Below are positions 44,828-54,529 of a stretch of DNA of 64,000 nt, piece after piece; position 1 is the stretch's first letter, and the number at the start of each line of letters is the position of its first letter. The position numbers and the translations under genes were made by a program. Origin of the DNA: Bacteroidota bacterium. Its GTDB lineage: Bacteria > Bacteroidota > Bacteroidia > Cytophagales > Spirosomataceae. Location: NCBI GenBank assembly GCA_020161355.1, contig JAIUOF010000009.1, positions 150,008 to 214,007 of the forward strand. The letters are read 5' to 3'. A model generated the notes under the pieces. It did no database searches. It was not told the origin of the DNA and saw only the letters and a list, made by a program, of their open reading frames with translations.

Positions 44828-47800
44828 TTATTGATTTTTGCAAGGCCCAACAAAAACTTTAAATTTATTTCCTTGATTTGCTGAGACAGAAAAACCTGGA
44901 GTTAAAATCACTGAGTTTCCAGCAGAATATTCAATATTTGATTGACCTAATATCTTTCCGCTGGCATTTAAATTTTGAGCCCAAAAATTTTGATTAACTC
45001 CAACTTCAAAGTTTTGAGTCAAATTTAAAATATTTGGTAAAATGTCTACCTCAAACAAATCGGATTGATCTGAAATATTTTGACAAAATCCTTCTTTTTC
45101 ACAAGTTGCCCAATAAGATATTTTAGAAGTGGGGCTAACATTTATTGATTGTCCAGTTTCCCCTGTTAACCAATGTATTATCCCATCTGAGCATTGGTTT
45201 CCCGTAAGAGTCAATGTTTCCCCGCCACATAAGGTAATTGGACTTACTTTTCCGACACCATTAATTGTGGCTGTAATTGCCGGCTTGGCTGGTTTCGTTG
45301 GAGTAATAGTTAATGTTACCGGGATACGGTCGCTGTTACATTTACTTGTGGACTGAACCTGGGCATAATATGTATAGGTACCCGGCTCAGTCTTTCTGGG
45401 GTAAAATTCATTTCCAGTATATAGTTTACCAGAATTACCTGTATTAGATGGCCACCAGGTGATTTCCTGAGGTCCGCCACCGGTTTCGAAATATATCGAA
45501 AAACCTGAAACACATAAAGGATCACCTCCAGCCAAATCAACAGGTAATAATCTCCATTGACCGTAAGATGATTTATTGTAATAGTTTGAAAGAGGCTGAT
45601 AAGGCTTAAAAATACCGGAGGTCGGCGAATACCCTGGAACAATAGTACTGCCATCATCTGCAAAATAAGTGGTAACTACGCCACCATAATCACCACCATA
45701 CAAACCACCCTGTACTATAGTTGTTGTGGTTCCATCTGGAGAAATTAACTGAAATTGAGTTTCATTATTATATGGCCACCCTCCAGGATTAGGTGTGCCA
45801 CAAGAACTATATCCGTATCCATCTTTTTTTTCCCAAATGATTTTGACTTTCATGTAGGTAATGTTTCCACTTAAGGTTGATGTTATAGTTGGATCATTTC
45901 CAGATTTATATCCTCCATCGTATCCAATCTGAGGACCAGAATAATTAAACTCTCCAGATTCATTGTTATTCACATTTGGGTTTGTGACACTTAATCCATT
46001 TCCTATTACAAGTGAATCGCCGGTGCAAATAGTCTTGTTAACGGGGTTGGTAGGTTGTAATAGTTGCTCTGAAAAAATGTTTAAAGTGGTAAATCCAGAA
46101 ATAAAATTACAATTATTTACATTAGCTTTTATATGATATGTTCCCATTTGACTTGCCAAAAAAGTATTGGAATTAGAATTAGGAATTTCTACATCATTTT
46201 TAAACCACTTGTAGGTAGCGTTTTGAATAGTACTAGAACTTATGGCTAATGTAGAACCAGTACAAAGATTAAAATTGCCAACTGGATTAATGACAAGATT
46301 TTCTAAGATTTGATTTACTCTAATAGAGTCAGATTGAACACTACAATTATCAGTAAACATTCTTACTGTATAAGAACCTGCTGAAGATGCAAAATAAAAA
46401 TTAGTATTACTCCCAATTGATTGTCCATTTTTTTTCCATTCAAAATTAAAACCATTTGAAAATCCTTCAACCGATAAGTTAACTCCTGTATTCGGACAAA
46501 GCAAAAGAGAACCTGAGGTCGAAACATTTAAAAAGTTTGGCATTACAGAAACAACCTTAACACCAGAGCTTATTAAACAGGTACTTTTTCTAATTTCTAC
46601 ATAATAATAACCTGAAGCCCCAATTTCAATTGAGTCTGCATTTGATCCTATAAGATTATCATTTTCTTTCCATTGGTAACTTGCACCTGCTATTTGATCA
46701 GTCCTCAAAACAACTTTTTGACCAGGACATAAAACTATTGACCCTGAAGGGTTAATATTTGCCGAGACTAATACCGCTTCTATTTGAATTGCATTTGAAA
46801 ATTTACTACATGCTCCACCAGAAAGAGACACTTTATAGCTCCCCGCATTCGATGCAAAATAATTGCTATTGGTAGCATGTTCAATAATCTGATTATTGAA
46901 ATACCATTGGTAAGATACACCCGTGAGCACTGGGGCTTTTAATTCTTTGTAGTTCCCGACCCCACATATTATTGGTGAACCTGCTGTGGAAATATTAATA
47001 TTATTAGGAATTACACTTACTACTACCGGAACAGATTCTTTGGTTCCACAACCACCCGTTGTAACTTCAATTTTGTAGCTACCATTTTGGTTAACAACCA
47101 ATTGACTGGAACTATTCCCAATATAATTTCCATTTCTTTTCCATTGATAAAAAGCTCCTGGAATCTCATTTACCCTGAGGGTGTCACTTAAACCCTCGCA
47201 AAAAATTATTGGCCCCGTCTTATTTATTGAATATTCTACACCATTTACAACGATTTCATTTGAAAAAACCGGAGTACAATCAGAACCTTCTATTTTTAAT
47301 TTATAGGTTCCAACGGCACTTACAGTTAAATTCCGGTTATTTTGTCCTGCAATAATCTGATTATTTTTAAACCATGTATAAGTTAATCCAGGATAATCAG
47401 GAGCAGAAAATATCAAAGAATCACCACATAGTGTAGCTGGAGTCCTATTTGAGCTGATATTTAGCTCGATTGGAACAACTGTTACATTTACAGTATTGGA
47501 AGCATTAATACACATCTCCTTACTTATCACAACCTTGTAACTACCTGTATTTGATACAGTGAGGGTATTGCCATTGTTTTCAGAAATTGGTTGTGATCCA
47601 TTAAACCATTGATAATTTGCATCAGCAATAAAATTGGCAGTTAACAATTGTCCTTCCCCCTGACATATTACTATTGGAGATTCTGCCGGGGTAATATTAA
47701 CTGAAAAATCTGAACAATGAAGGGCATTATAAACATTTATCCTCCCGGAACCTAACAACCCGGTGTAAGACGGATTTATGGAATTTATATTGTCACATGA

Positions 47801-48940
47801 ACTTTTTACAAGATTAATTAACTCCGTTTGGGAAAGGTTTGGAAAATTACTCCAAATAAATGCCATTGAACCCGCAGCCAGAGGTGAAGCCATAGAGGTT
47901 CCACTATAGGTATCATATAAATTAAAAGGTACTGTACTGTAAATATTGCTTCCGGGAGCACATAAGTCAACCCAGGTTCCATAATTTGAGAAGTAGCTAA
48001 TATTGTCCGTTTCATTGGTGCTAACCACTGCAATAACATTGTCATAGGCTGCAGGATACATTGGGGTACTTGTAGAGCTATTGCCTGCTGCAGCAACCAA
48101 TATTGCACCATTATTATAAGCATCATTTATTACCTGCTGGTCAGTCGTTGAATAAGCACCCCCTCCCCATGACATATTAATCAATTTAGCACCATGTGAA
48201 CCCGCCCACGCAATCCCTTCGTAACCATGGGTTATATATCCTGGGTAGTTTGAAGTCCTTACAGGCATTATCTTAACCTTGTTAAAACCAACTGAGGATA
48301 CACCAACAGCATTGTCAGTTACAGCACCGGCAATACCAGCAACATGGGTTCCGTGTGAGTATGAAGTACTTGGAGGTCTTGGATCATTGTCATTGTCAAC
48401 AACATCCCAACCAGCAATACAGTTTGCAGCCAAATCAGGATGGTCGGTTTGAACAGCGTCATCCACCACAGCAACGGTTATTTCCGCATTTCCTCTTGAA
48501 ATATCCCAGGCTTCATAAGCTTTAATTTTATTCAAATGATATAAACTCGAAATACTTGGATCATTTGGAGTATAGATAACTTTATTTAAAGGAACACGTT
48601 CAATGTATTCAATATTATTTTCAGCTTTAATGTTGGCCATGAATTTTTCGGAATTCTCCTCATCAGAAATTTTAACCCTGAAAATCTTCTTTAAATTTTC
48701 ATTTTTTGAGAAATAATACGGTTGCCTTACATTCAAAATATTAAATTTTGAGTATTGACTTAAAAATGGGATTTCATTTTTAACATCAACAGAGGAAGTG
48801 GTTTTACTGCTTGAGAAGTTTGAAATTTCTTTCAGTTTTATATAGAATTCTCCATCAAAATAAACCTGATTTTTTTGTTGGGCATTTACGTGGTTGATAC
48901 TAAAAAAAATAAATAAAAGCAGGGATAGTGATTTTTTCAT
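44828..48940 (-). CDS. secreted subtilisin-like serine protease with Ig-like repeats
   Basis: 1370 aa. Signal peptide 1-20, propeptide about 25-135, then an S8 catalytic domain with Asp160 (VAVVDDA), His196 (SHGTHVAGIAG), Asn287 and Ser349 (YSGTSMASP). Residues about 415-960 are seven tandem Ig-like repeats of about 78 residues, each with a Cys pair and an x-Y-x-W-x-N core. Next comes a P-domain-like region (ISPDGTTTTIVQGG, GQWRLLPVD), another beta domain, and a C-terminal module shared with the protein at 32.5 kb. It is a large cell-surface or secreted protease. No classic T9SS sorting domain was recognised. Confidence 0.92.
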   Translation of the reverse strand: MKKSLSLLLFIFFSINHVNAQQKNQVYFDGEFYIKLKEISNFSSSKTTSSVDVKNEIPFLSQYSKFNILNVRQPYYFSKNENLKKIFRVKISDEENSEKFMANIKAENNIEYIERVPLNKVIYTPNDPSISSLYHLNKIKAYEAWDISRGNAEITVAVVDDAVQTDHPDLAANCIAGWDVVDNDNDPRPPSTSYSHGTHVAGIAGAVTDNAVGVSSVGFNKVKIMPVRTSNYPGYITHGYEGIAWAGSHGAKLINMSWGGGAYSTTDQQVINDAYNNGAILVAAAGNSSTSTPMYPAAYDNVIAVVSTNETDNISYFSNYGTWVDLCAPGSNIYSTVPFNLYDTYSGTSMASPLAAGSMAFIWSNFPNLSQTELINLVKSSCDNINSINPSYTGLLGSGRINVYNALHCSDFSVNITPAESPIVICQGEGQLLTANFIADANYQWFNGSQPISENNGNTLTVSNTGSYKVVISKEMCINASNTVNVTVVPIELNISSNRTPATLCGDSLIFSAPDYPGLTYTWFKNNQIIAGQNNRNLTVSAVGTYKLKIEGSDCTPVFSNEIVVNGVEYSINKTGPIIFCEGLSDTLRVNEIPGAFYQWKRNGNYIGNSSSQLVVNQNGSYKIEVTTGGCGTKESVPVVVSVIPNNINISTAGSPIICGVGNYKELKAPVLTGVSYQWYFNNQIIEHATNSNYFASNAGSYKVSLSGGACSKFSNAIQIEAVLVSANINPSGSIVLCPGQKVVLRTDQIAGASYQWKENDNLIGSNADSIEIGASGYYYVEIRKSTCLISSGVKVVSVMPNFLNVSTSGSLLLCPNTGVNLSVEGFSNGFNFEWKKNGQSIGSNTNFYFASSAGSYTVRMFTDNCSVQSDSIRVNQILENLVINPVGNFNLCTGSTLAISSSTIQNATYKWFKNDVEIPNSNSNTFLASQMGTYHIKANVNNCNFISGFTTLNIFSEQLLQPTNPVNKTICTGDSLVIGNGLSVTNPNVNNNESGEFNYSGPQIGYDGGYKSGNDPTITSTLSGNITYMKVKIIWEKKDGYGYSSCGTPNPGGWPYNNETQFQLISPDGTTTTIVQGGLYGGDYGGVVTTYFADDGSTIVPGYSPTSGIFKPYQPLSNYYNKSSYGQWRLLPVDLAGGDPLCVSGFSIYFETGGGPQEITWWPSNTGNSGKLYTGNEFYPRKTEPGTYTYYAQVQSTSKCNSDRIPVTLTITPTKPAKPAITATINGVGKVSPITLCGGETLTLTGNQCSDGIIHWLTGETGQSINVSPTSKISYWATCEKEGFCQNISDQSDLFEVDILPNILNLTQNFEVGVNQNFWAQNLNASGKILGQSNIEYSAGNSVILTPGFSVSANQGNKFKVFVGPCKNQ

Positions 48941-48966
48941 TTTGTGAAAATATTAAATTATAATTT

Positions 48967-48974
48967 CAAAAATA
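48967..48974 (-). promoter_or_regulatory. -7 box of the subtilase gene
   Basis: Minus-strand TATTTTTG, exact TAnnTTTG, 26 nt before the ATG. Confidence 0.45.
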
Positions 48975-49004
48975 ATCACTTTTTTCCACAAAAATTAATG
49001 AAAA

Positions 49005-49034
49005 CAAAAAAAGGTCACCGATTCCGATGACCTT
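49005..49034 (-). terminator. terminator of the DUF1573 gene
   Basis: AAGGTCA / TGACCTT hairpin with a 10 nt loop and a U-tract on the minus strand, just downstream of the DUF1573 stop. Confidence 0.85.
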
Positions 49035-49057
49035 AAATAAAAACAATCAAATCAATA

Positions 49058-49450
49058 TCATTTACTTCCAGCTGCACTTTTTGGAATCACATTTCCTTTG
49101 ATAGTTAATATCACTGTACCATTTTCGGCATTACTAACTACGGTGATAGTTTTTGTGAAAGCATTAGGGCGGCCTGAAGTATTATATCCTACTTTAATTA
49201 CACTTTTAGCACCTGGCATGATGGGTTCTTTTGACCACTCAGGAGTAGTACAACCACATGACGCCTGAGCATTAGTGATGATAACAGGGGCAGTTCCTGT
49301 GTTAGTAACCTCAAAAGAATATGTTGCCAAAGGACCTTCTGCGATTTTTCCAAAATCATGAGTCTCTTTGTTAAACTTCAAAACTCCCTGAGCATGAGAT
49401 GCGGCTGCAAATAAAAGCACACTTACAAGCGTAAAAAATAATTTTTTCAT
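49058..49450 (-). CDS. secreted DUF1573 domain protein
   Basis: 130 aa. Signal peptide MKKLFFTLVSVLLFAAASHA followed by one Ig-like DUF1573 domain: FNKETHDFGKIAEGPLATYSF, then the diagnostic ASCGCTTPEW and TVVSNAENGTVILTIKG. The two close cysteines are conserved in the family. These small periplasmic proteins are abundant in Bacteroidota, with no proven function. It is monocistronic. Confidence 0.92.
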   Translation of the reverse strand: MKKLFFTLVSVLLFAAASHAQGVLKFNKETHDFGKIAEGPLATYSFEVTNTGTAPVIITNAQASCGCTTPEWSKEPIMPGAKSVIKVGYNTSGRPNAFTKTITVVSNAENGTVILTIKGNVIPKSAAGSK

Positions 49451-49672
49451 TCTCTTAAATATTAACTGTTATAAATAATTCTGATACAAACCTCTATGCA
49501 AAGTAAATACCAAGGTTTTAAAAACCAAAATTTTTTAACAATGCATTAACAATACATCTGTATAAATATTATCGGCTTGGTTTTTAAAAAATATCATTTA
49601 ATTTTACACTATTAATTCTGGATTTTGCAAAAAAACAGTTCAAAATCAGGAATTCTAAACCGGAATTTGCTT

Positions 49673-52081
49673 ATGAATGACCTTTTGAATGGTTATTTTA
49701 CGATAAAAGACATAATTCTTTCTAAAAAAGAAATTCTTGATGATTTCAAATTGGCTTGTGAAAGCCGTGCAGTAAGCTTATTAGGCAGAAAAGATGTATT
49801 TATGGGTAGGGCAAAATTTGGAATTTTCGGTGACGGGAAAGAATTAGCTCAAATTGCTCTTTCTAAAGTTTTCAGAAAAGGAGATTTTCGCTCCGGATAT
49901 TATCGCGACCAAACGCTCGTTGCGGCTACAGAGGGCCTTACCTGGCAACAATTTTTTGCTCAGCTTTACGCCCATGCCGACCCCCAACACGATGTTTTTT
50001 CCGGTGGACGATCAATGAATTCCCATTACGGCAATCATTGGGTCGATGAAAAAGGCCACTGGCTCAATCAAACCGAAATGTATAATGGTGTGGTGGATGT
50101 CTCCTCTACCGCCGGTCAAATGCCCAGAAGCGTAGGTTTGGCATTTGCTTCCAAGCTTTATCGGGAGAATTCAGCTTTGAAAAATCAAAAAAACTTTTCA
50201 AACCACGGAAATGAGGTTTGTTTTGCCACTATCGGTGACGCTTCCACTTCACAAGGAATGTTTTTTGAGACCATCAACGCAGCCGGTGTTTTACAGATCC
50301 CCTTGGTGGTATCGGTATGGGATGATGGATACGGGATATCGGTACCTATAGAATACCAAACCACCAAAGGCAGTATATCGGAAGCCCTGAAAGGTTTTGA
50401 AAGGGGGGAAAAAGAAGGCATTGAGATTATTAAAGTAAAAGGATGGGACTACCCGGGTCTTGTAGAAGCCTATCAAAAAGCCGCCAGGATTGCCCGTGAT
50501 GAACATGTACCGGTACTCGTACATGTATATGAGGTTACCCAGCCTCAAGGGCACTCGGCCTCAGGTTCGCACGAAAGGTACAAATCAAGGGAAAGACTGG
50601 AATGGGAACATCAATTTGATTGTAATCTGAAATTTAAGGAATGGATACTACAAAACGGAGTCTGTGAGGAAGCGGAACTTACGCTGATTGAGGCTGAAGC
50701 TGAAGAGACAGGCAAAAATGCCAGAAAAAAAGCCTGGGAGGCAGCAAGAGAGGCCATAAATAAGGAAAACAAAACGGTTATAAACCTTTTGAAGGATATT
50801 TCGGAAAATCAGAAAGACAATGCAGACATCAGGAATATCTTAAAGTCTTTAGAAAACAATAATAATCTTCAGAAAAAAGACGGCATTAAAGCTCTGAAGA
50901 AAGCGGCTCGTCACATCAAAATTGAGAAATTAAGCAAAGAAATAGGAAAATTGCTTGTTTCACTGGAGTCAAAAAATGCTGAGCGATACAACACCCATCT
51001 TTACAGCGAGTATCCTACCTCGCCATTGAAAGTTGCTCCAGTCAAACCGCTGTATTCACCAAATAGTCCAATGGTTGATGGCAGAGAGATAATTAATAAT
51101 TTTTTTGATGCTCTTTTTGCAAATAATCCCCTTGTATTCGCTTTGGGAGAAGACGTTGGAAAGATTGGGGATGTTAACCAAGGCTTTGCCGGATTACAGG
51201 AAAAATACGGAGAACTCCGAATAAATGATACTGGTATAAGAGAAACCACGATTATCGGTCAAGGAATTGGTGCCGCTATGAGAGGCTTGCGTCCTATTGT
51301 CGAAATTCAGTATTTCGATTATATCTATTATGCACTCGCCACCTTAACCGACGACCTGGCGTCTTTGCGGTATCGTACTGTAGGCAGGCAACTCGCTCCG
51401 TTGATTATAAGAACCCGTGGACACCGACTGGAGGGGATTTGGCATTCGGGCTCACCCATGGCCGCTATGATACACGCATTGAGGGGTATTCATGTAATTA
51501 CACCAAGGAATTTTGTAAAAGCGGCAGGATTTTATAACACTATCTTAAAAGGCGATGACCCGGCTTTAATCATCGAAAGCCTCAACGGATATCGTATTAA
51601 AGAACAATTACCCGATAATCTGGCAGAAATTTGTGAACCCCTGGGTGTTCCCGAAATCCTGAGAGAAGGCACCGATATCACCATTGTGACCTATGGATCT
51701 ATGTGCCGGATTGTGATGGAAGCAGCTGAAGATCTGCAAAAATCGGGGATTGAAGCTGAAGTTATAGACGTTCAGACATTACTCCCTTTTGATATAAATA
51801 AAATAATCCTGAAATCCATCAAAAAGACAAACAGGGTTATTTTCGCTGATGAAGATATCCCGGGTGGTGGCACCGGCTATATGATGCAGCAAGTGCTTGA
51901 CTTACAGGATGCATATCATTTTCTTGATTCAAAACCTGTAGCTGTAAGTGCTCATGCTCACCGACCTGCTTATGGCTCTGACGGCGACTATTTCTCAAAA
52001 CCAAATGTCGAGACCATCTTTGAAGCCGCTTATAAACTTATGAATGAGGCTAAACCTGGCAAGTTTCCTGAACTATATTGA
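49673..52081 (+). CDS. 2-oxoacid dehydrogenase E1, fused alpha and beta subunits
   Basis: 802 aa from the ATG at 49673 (the frame is open from a TTG at 49625). The N-terminal half is E1 alpha with the thiamine-diphosphate motif IGDASTSQGMFFETIN. A charged helical linker of about 100 residues leads to E1 beta (EDVGKIGDVNQGF, IVEIQYFDYIYYA). The fused form is common in Bacteroidota and is generally assigned to the branched-chain 2-oxoacid complex. It would decarboxylate 2-oxo acids and pass the acyl group to an E2 not encoded here. Confidence 0.9.
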   Translation: MNDLLNGYFTIKDIILSKKEILDDFKLACESRAVSLLGRKDVFMGRAKFGIFGDGKELAQIALSKVFRKGDFRSGYYRDQTLVAATEGLTWQQFFAQLYAHADPQHDVFSGGRSMNSHYGNHWVDEKGHWLNQTEMYNGVVDVSSTAGQMPRSVGLAFASKLYRENSALKNQKNFSNHGNEVCFATIGDASTSQGMFFETINAAGVLQIPLVVSVWDDGYGISVPIEYQTTKGSISEALKGFERGEKEGIEIIKVKGWDYPGLVEAYQKAARIARDEHVPVLVHVYEVTQPQGHSASGSHERYKSRERLEWEHQFDCNLKFKEWILQNGVCEEAELTLIEAEAEETGKNARKKAWEAAREAINKENKTVINLLKDISENQKDNADIRNILKSLENNNNLQKKDGIKALKKAARHIKIEKLSKEIGKLLVSLESKNAERYNTHLYSEYPTSPLKVAPVKPLYSPNSPMVDGREIINNFFDALFANNPLVFALGEDVGKIGDVNQGFAGLQEKYGELRINDTGIRETTIIGQGIGAAMRGLRPIVEIQYFDYIYYALATLTDDLASLRYRTVGRQLAPLIIRTRGHRLEGIWHSGSPMAAMIHALRGIHVITPRNFVKAAGFYNTILKGDDPALIIESLNGYRIKEQLPDNLAEICEPLGVPEILREGTDITIVTYGSMCRIVMEAAEDLQKSGIEAEVIDVQTLLPFDINKIILKSIKKTNRVIFADEDIPGGGTGYMMQQVLDLQDAYHFLDSKPVAVSAHAHRPAYGSDGDYFSKPNVETIFEAAYKLMNEAKPGKFPELY

Positions 52082-52114
52082 GAGCAATATTTTTTAAATC
52101 AAATAGATCAATCT

Positions 52115-52157
52115 AAAACATCAGAATTAACACAGTGAGATTCTGATGTTTTATTTT
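52115..52157 (+). terminator. terminator of the E1 gene
   Basis: 13 bp stem AAAACATCAGAAT / ATTCTGATGTTTT with a 12 nt loop, followed by a T-rich stretch. Confidence 0.88.
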
Positions 52158-52287
52158 AAAAAATTAACTCCTCGCTGAGTTTGATTAATAAATTTCACCA
52201 CAATATTTTTCCCAAAAACACTTTATAATTCTTTATTAAAGTTCAATTTATCAGAAAAAGTCATTTTTTTCCTCCAAAAAAATAGCC

Positions 52288-52295
52288 TATTTTTG
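52288..52295 (+). promoter_or_regulatory. -7 box of the M20-murQ-VWA operon
   Basis: TATTTTTG, exact TAnnTTTG, 22 nt before the M20 ATG, with TTTT at the -33 position. Confidence 0.5.
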
Positions 52296-52317
52296 ACTTT
52301 ATTTTTAAAGATTTTTT

Positions 52318-53709
52318 ATGAAAAATTATATAGCTTCAAACAAACAAAGATACCTCGACGAACTTTTTGATTTCTTAAAAATACCTTCGGTAAGTGCCGA
52401 CTCAAAGCATAAAAATGACATGCTTTCGGCGGCTGAATATATTAAGGGTAAATTACTGGATGCGGGTCTGGACCATGCCGAAATTTGCCCAACTGACGGC
52501 CATCCGATTGTTTATGCCGAAAAAATAATTGACCCCGCTCTACCGACTATTCTTACTTACGGCCACTATGATGTCCAGCCGGCTGATCCCGTTGAGCTTT
52601 GGAATACTCCGCCATTTGAGCCTACCATAAAAGTAACCCCGATTCACCCTGATGGGGCCATTTTTGCACGGGGATCATGCGATGATAAAGGCCAGATTTA
52701 CATGCATGTGAAGGCAATTGAGGCCATGAACTTGCATGAAGGGCTACCTTGTAATGTTAAAATAATGTTTGAGGGAGAAGAAGAAGTAGGTTCTGAAAAT
52801 CTTGGAACATTTGTAAAAAACAATAAAGAAAAACTAAAAGCCGATATCATTCTGATTTCGGACACGTCTATTATTGCTAATGATATACCTTCGGTAGAAA
52901 CCGGCCTGAGAGGACTTGCCTACATGGAAGTTGAAGTCACCGCTGCCAACCGTGACTTACACTCAGGAGTTTACGGAGGTGCCGTTGCCAATCCTATCAA
53001 TGTTTTGGCCCAAATGATTGCCTCAATGCACGATGAAAATGGAAAAATAACCGTTGAAGGTTTTTATGATAAAGTGATAGAGCTATCTGCTGCAGAAAGA
53101 GAAGCCCTTGAATCTGCTCCTTTTGAATTAGAGGCTTATAAAAAAGATCTGGAAATTAACGAAGTTACAGGCGAAAAAGGTTATTCTACCCGTGAGCGTG
53201 CTTCTATTCGTCCAACCTTGGACGTCAACGGTATTTGGGGCGGTTATACCGGAGAGGGTTCCAAAACGGTTTTGCCTTCAAAAGCATTTGCAAAAATTTC
53301 AATGCGTTTAGTTCCGGATCAGGACTGGGAAGAAATTTCTGATCTATTTACCAAACATTTCAAAAAAATTGCACCTGCCACTGTAAAAGTACAGGTAAAA
53401 AAACATCATGGAGGTCAGCCATATGTTACACCAACAGATTCAATAGGGTATAAAGCTGCGTATTTGGCACTTGAAGAAGGTTTTGGTAAAACCCCTGTTC
53501 CAACTCGTGGTGGCGGGAGTATTCCTATCGTAGCCCTTTTTGAAAAAGAATTAGGTCTAAAGTCGATTCTTTTTGGGTTTGGGTTAGACTCAGATGCCCT
53601 TCATTCTCCTAATGAGCATTATGGAGTTTTCAATTTTATGAAAGGAATCGAAACCATCCCATTGTTTTACAAATACTACTCGCAGTTGGTCAATGAGCAA
53701 AAATCTTAA
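52318..53709 (+). CDS. M20-family dipeptidase
   Basis: 463 aa. Zinc ligands are read in YGHYDVQP (His), RGSCDDKGQ (Asp) and EGEEEVGSENL (Glu, with catalytic Glu before it), and GRGGSIPI-like motifs occur near the C terminus (TRGGGSIPI). It resembles the carnosinase/CNDP subgroup that hydrolyses dipeptides. It overlaps murQ by 17 nt, so the two share a transcript and may both serve cell-wall peptide and sugar salvage, though this link is inference. Confidence 0.93.
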   Translation: MKNYIASNKQRYLDELFDFLKIPSVSADSKHKNDMLSAAEYIKGKLLDAGLDHAEICPTDGHPIVYAEKIIDPALPTILTYGHYDVQPADPVELWNTPPFEPTIKVTPIHPDGAIFARGSCDDKGQIYMHVKAIEAMNLHEGLPCNVKIMFEGEEEVGSENLGTFVKNNKEKLKADIILISDTSIIANDIPSVETGLRGLAYMEVEVTAANRDLHSGVYGGAVANPINVLAQMIASMHDENGKITVEGFYDKVIELSAAEREALESAPFELEAYKKDLEINEVTGEKGYSTRERASIRPTLDVNGIWGGYTGEGSKTVLPSKAFAKISMRLVPDQDWEEISDLFTKHFKKIAPATVKVQVKKHHGGQPYVTPTDSIGYKAAYLALEEGFGKTPVPTRGGGSIPIVALFEKELGLKSILFGFGLDSDALHSPNEHYGVFNFMKGIETIPLFYKYYSQLVNEQKS

Positions 53710-54529
53710 TCTCGAGGGGCTTTCTACCGAAGCCCCTTCTAATCATAATAATCTGGAGAAAAAAAGTCTTTCCGAAATATTAAATGGAATTAATCAGGAA
53801 GATAAAACCATTCCTTTGGCTGTAGAAAAAGCTCTTCCTCAAATTGAAGCTTTGGTTTCAAAAATAGTAGAAAGAATGCAAAAGGGCGGTCGTTTATTTT
53901 ACATTGGAGCCGGTACCAGCGGTAGGCTTGGTATTTTGGATGCATCTGAGTGTCCTCCTACATATGGTGTTCCTCCAACAATGGTCGTAGGTATAATTGC
54001 CGGTGGAGACTTTGCCATCAGAAATGCTGTCGAAAATGCCGAAGATGACCCGCAGCAAGCCTGGAAAGATCTGTTAGAGCATAAAGTAGGTCCTTTGGAT
54101 ACTGTGGTTGGTATTGCAGCTTCAGGTCGTACGCCTTATGTAGAAGGTGGCCTTAGTGATGCAAATGAAAATGGTCTTTTAACAGGCTGTATTGTATGTA
54201 ACGTAGATAGCCCGGTAGCCGCTGTAGCCCAATTTCCGGTAGAGGTGGTAGTCGGACCAGAATATGTTACAGGTTCCACGAGAATGAAATCAGGCACTGC
54301 TCAGAAAATGGTCCTAAATATGATTTCTACTTCCATTATGATAAAATTAGGGAAAGTCAGAGGAAATATAATGGTAGATATGCAGCTTTCCAATGAAAAA
54401 TTGGTTGAGCGTGGCATCAGAATGATCATGAAAGAAAGTGGAGTGGATTATAAAACGGCTCAAACCCTATTACTTACCTATGGAAGTGTGAGGAAAGCCT
54501 TATCTCAAATTCAATCATCGGCAAATTAA
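53693..54529 (+). CDS. murQ: N-acetylmuramic acid 6-phosphate etherase
   Basis: 278 aa with a SIS domain. IGAGTSGRLGILDASECPPTYG is the active-site region including the catalytic Glu, and GPEYVTGSTRMKSGTAQK follows. It cleaves the D-lactyl ether of MurNAc-6-phosphate to give GlcNAc-6-phosphate, recycling peptidoglycan. The start overlaps the M20 gene by 17 nt, and the next gene begins at the very next base after its stop. Confidence 0.96.
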   Translation: MSKNLNLEGLSTEAPSNHNNLEKKSLSEILNGINQEDKTIPLAVEKALPQIEALVSKIVERMQKGGRLFYIGAGTSGRLGILDASECPPTYGVPPTMVVGIIAGGDFAIRNAVENAEDDPQQAWKDLLEHKVGPLDTVVGIAASGRTPYVEGGLSDANENGLLTGCIVCNVDSPVAAVAQFPVEVVVGPEYVTGSTRMKSGTAQKMVLNMISTSIMIKLGKVRGNIMVDMQLSNEKLVERGIRMIMKESGVDYKTAQTLLLTYGSVRKALSQIQSSAN

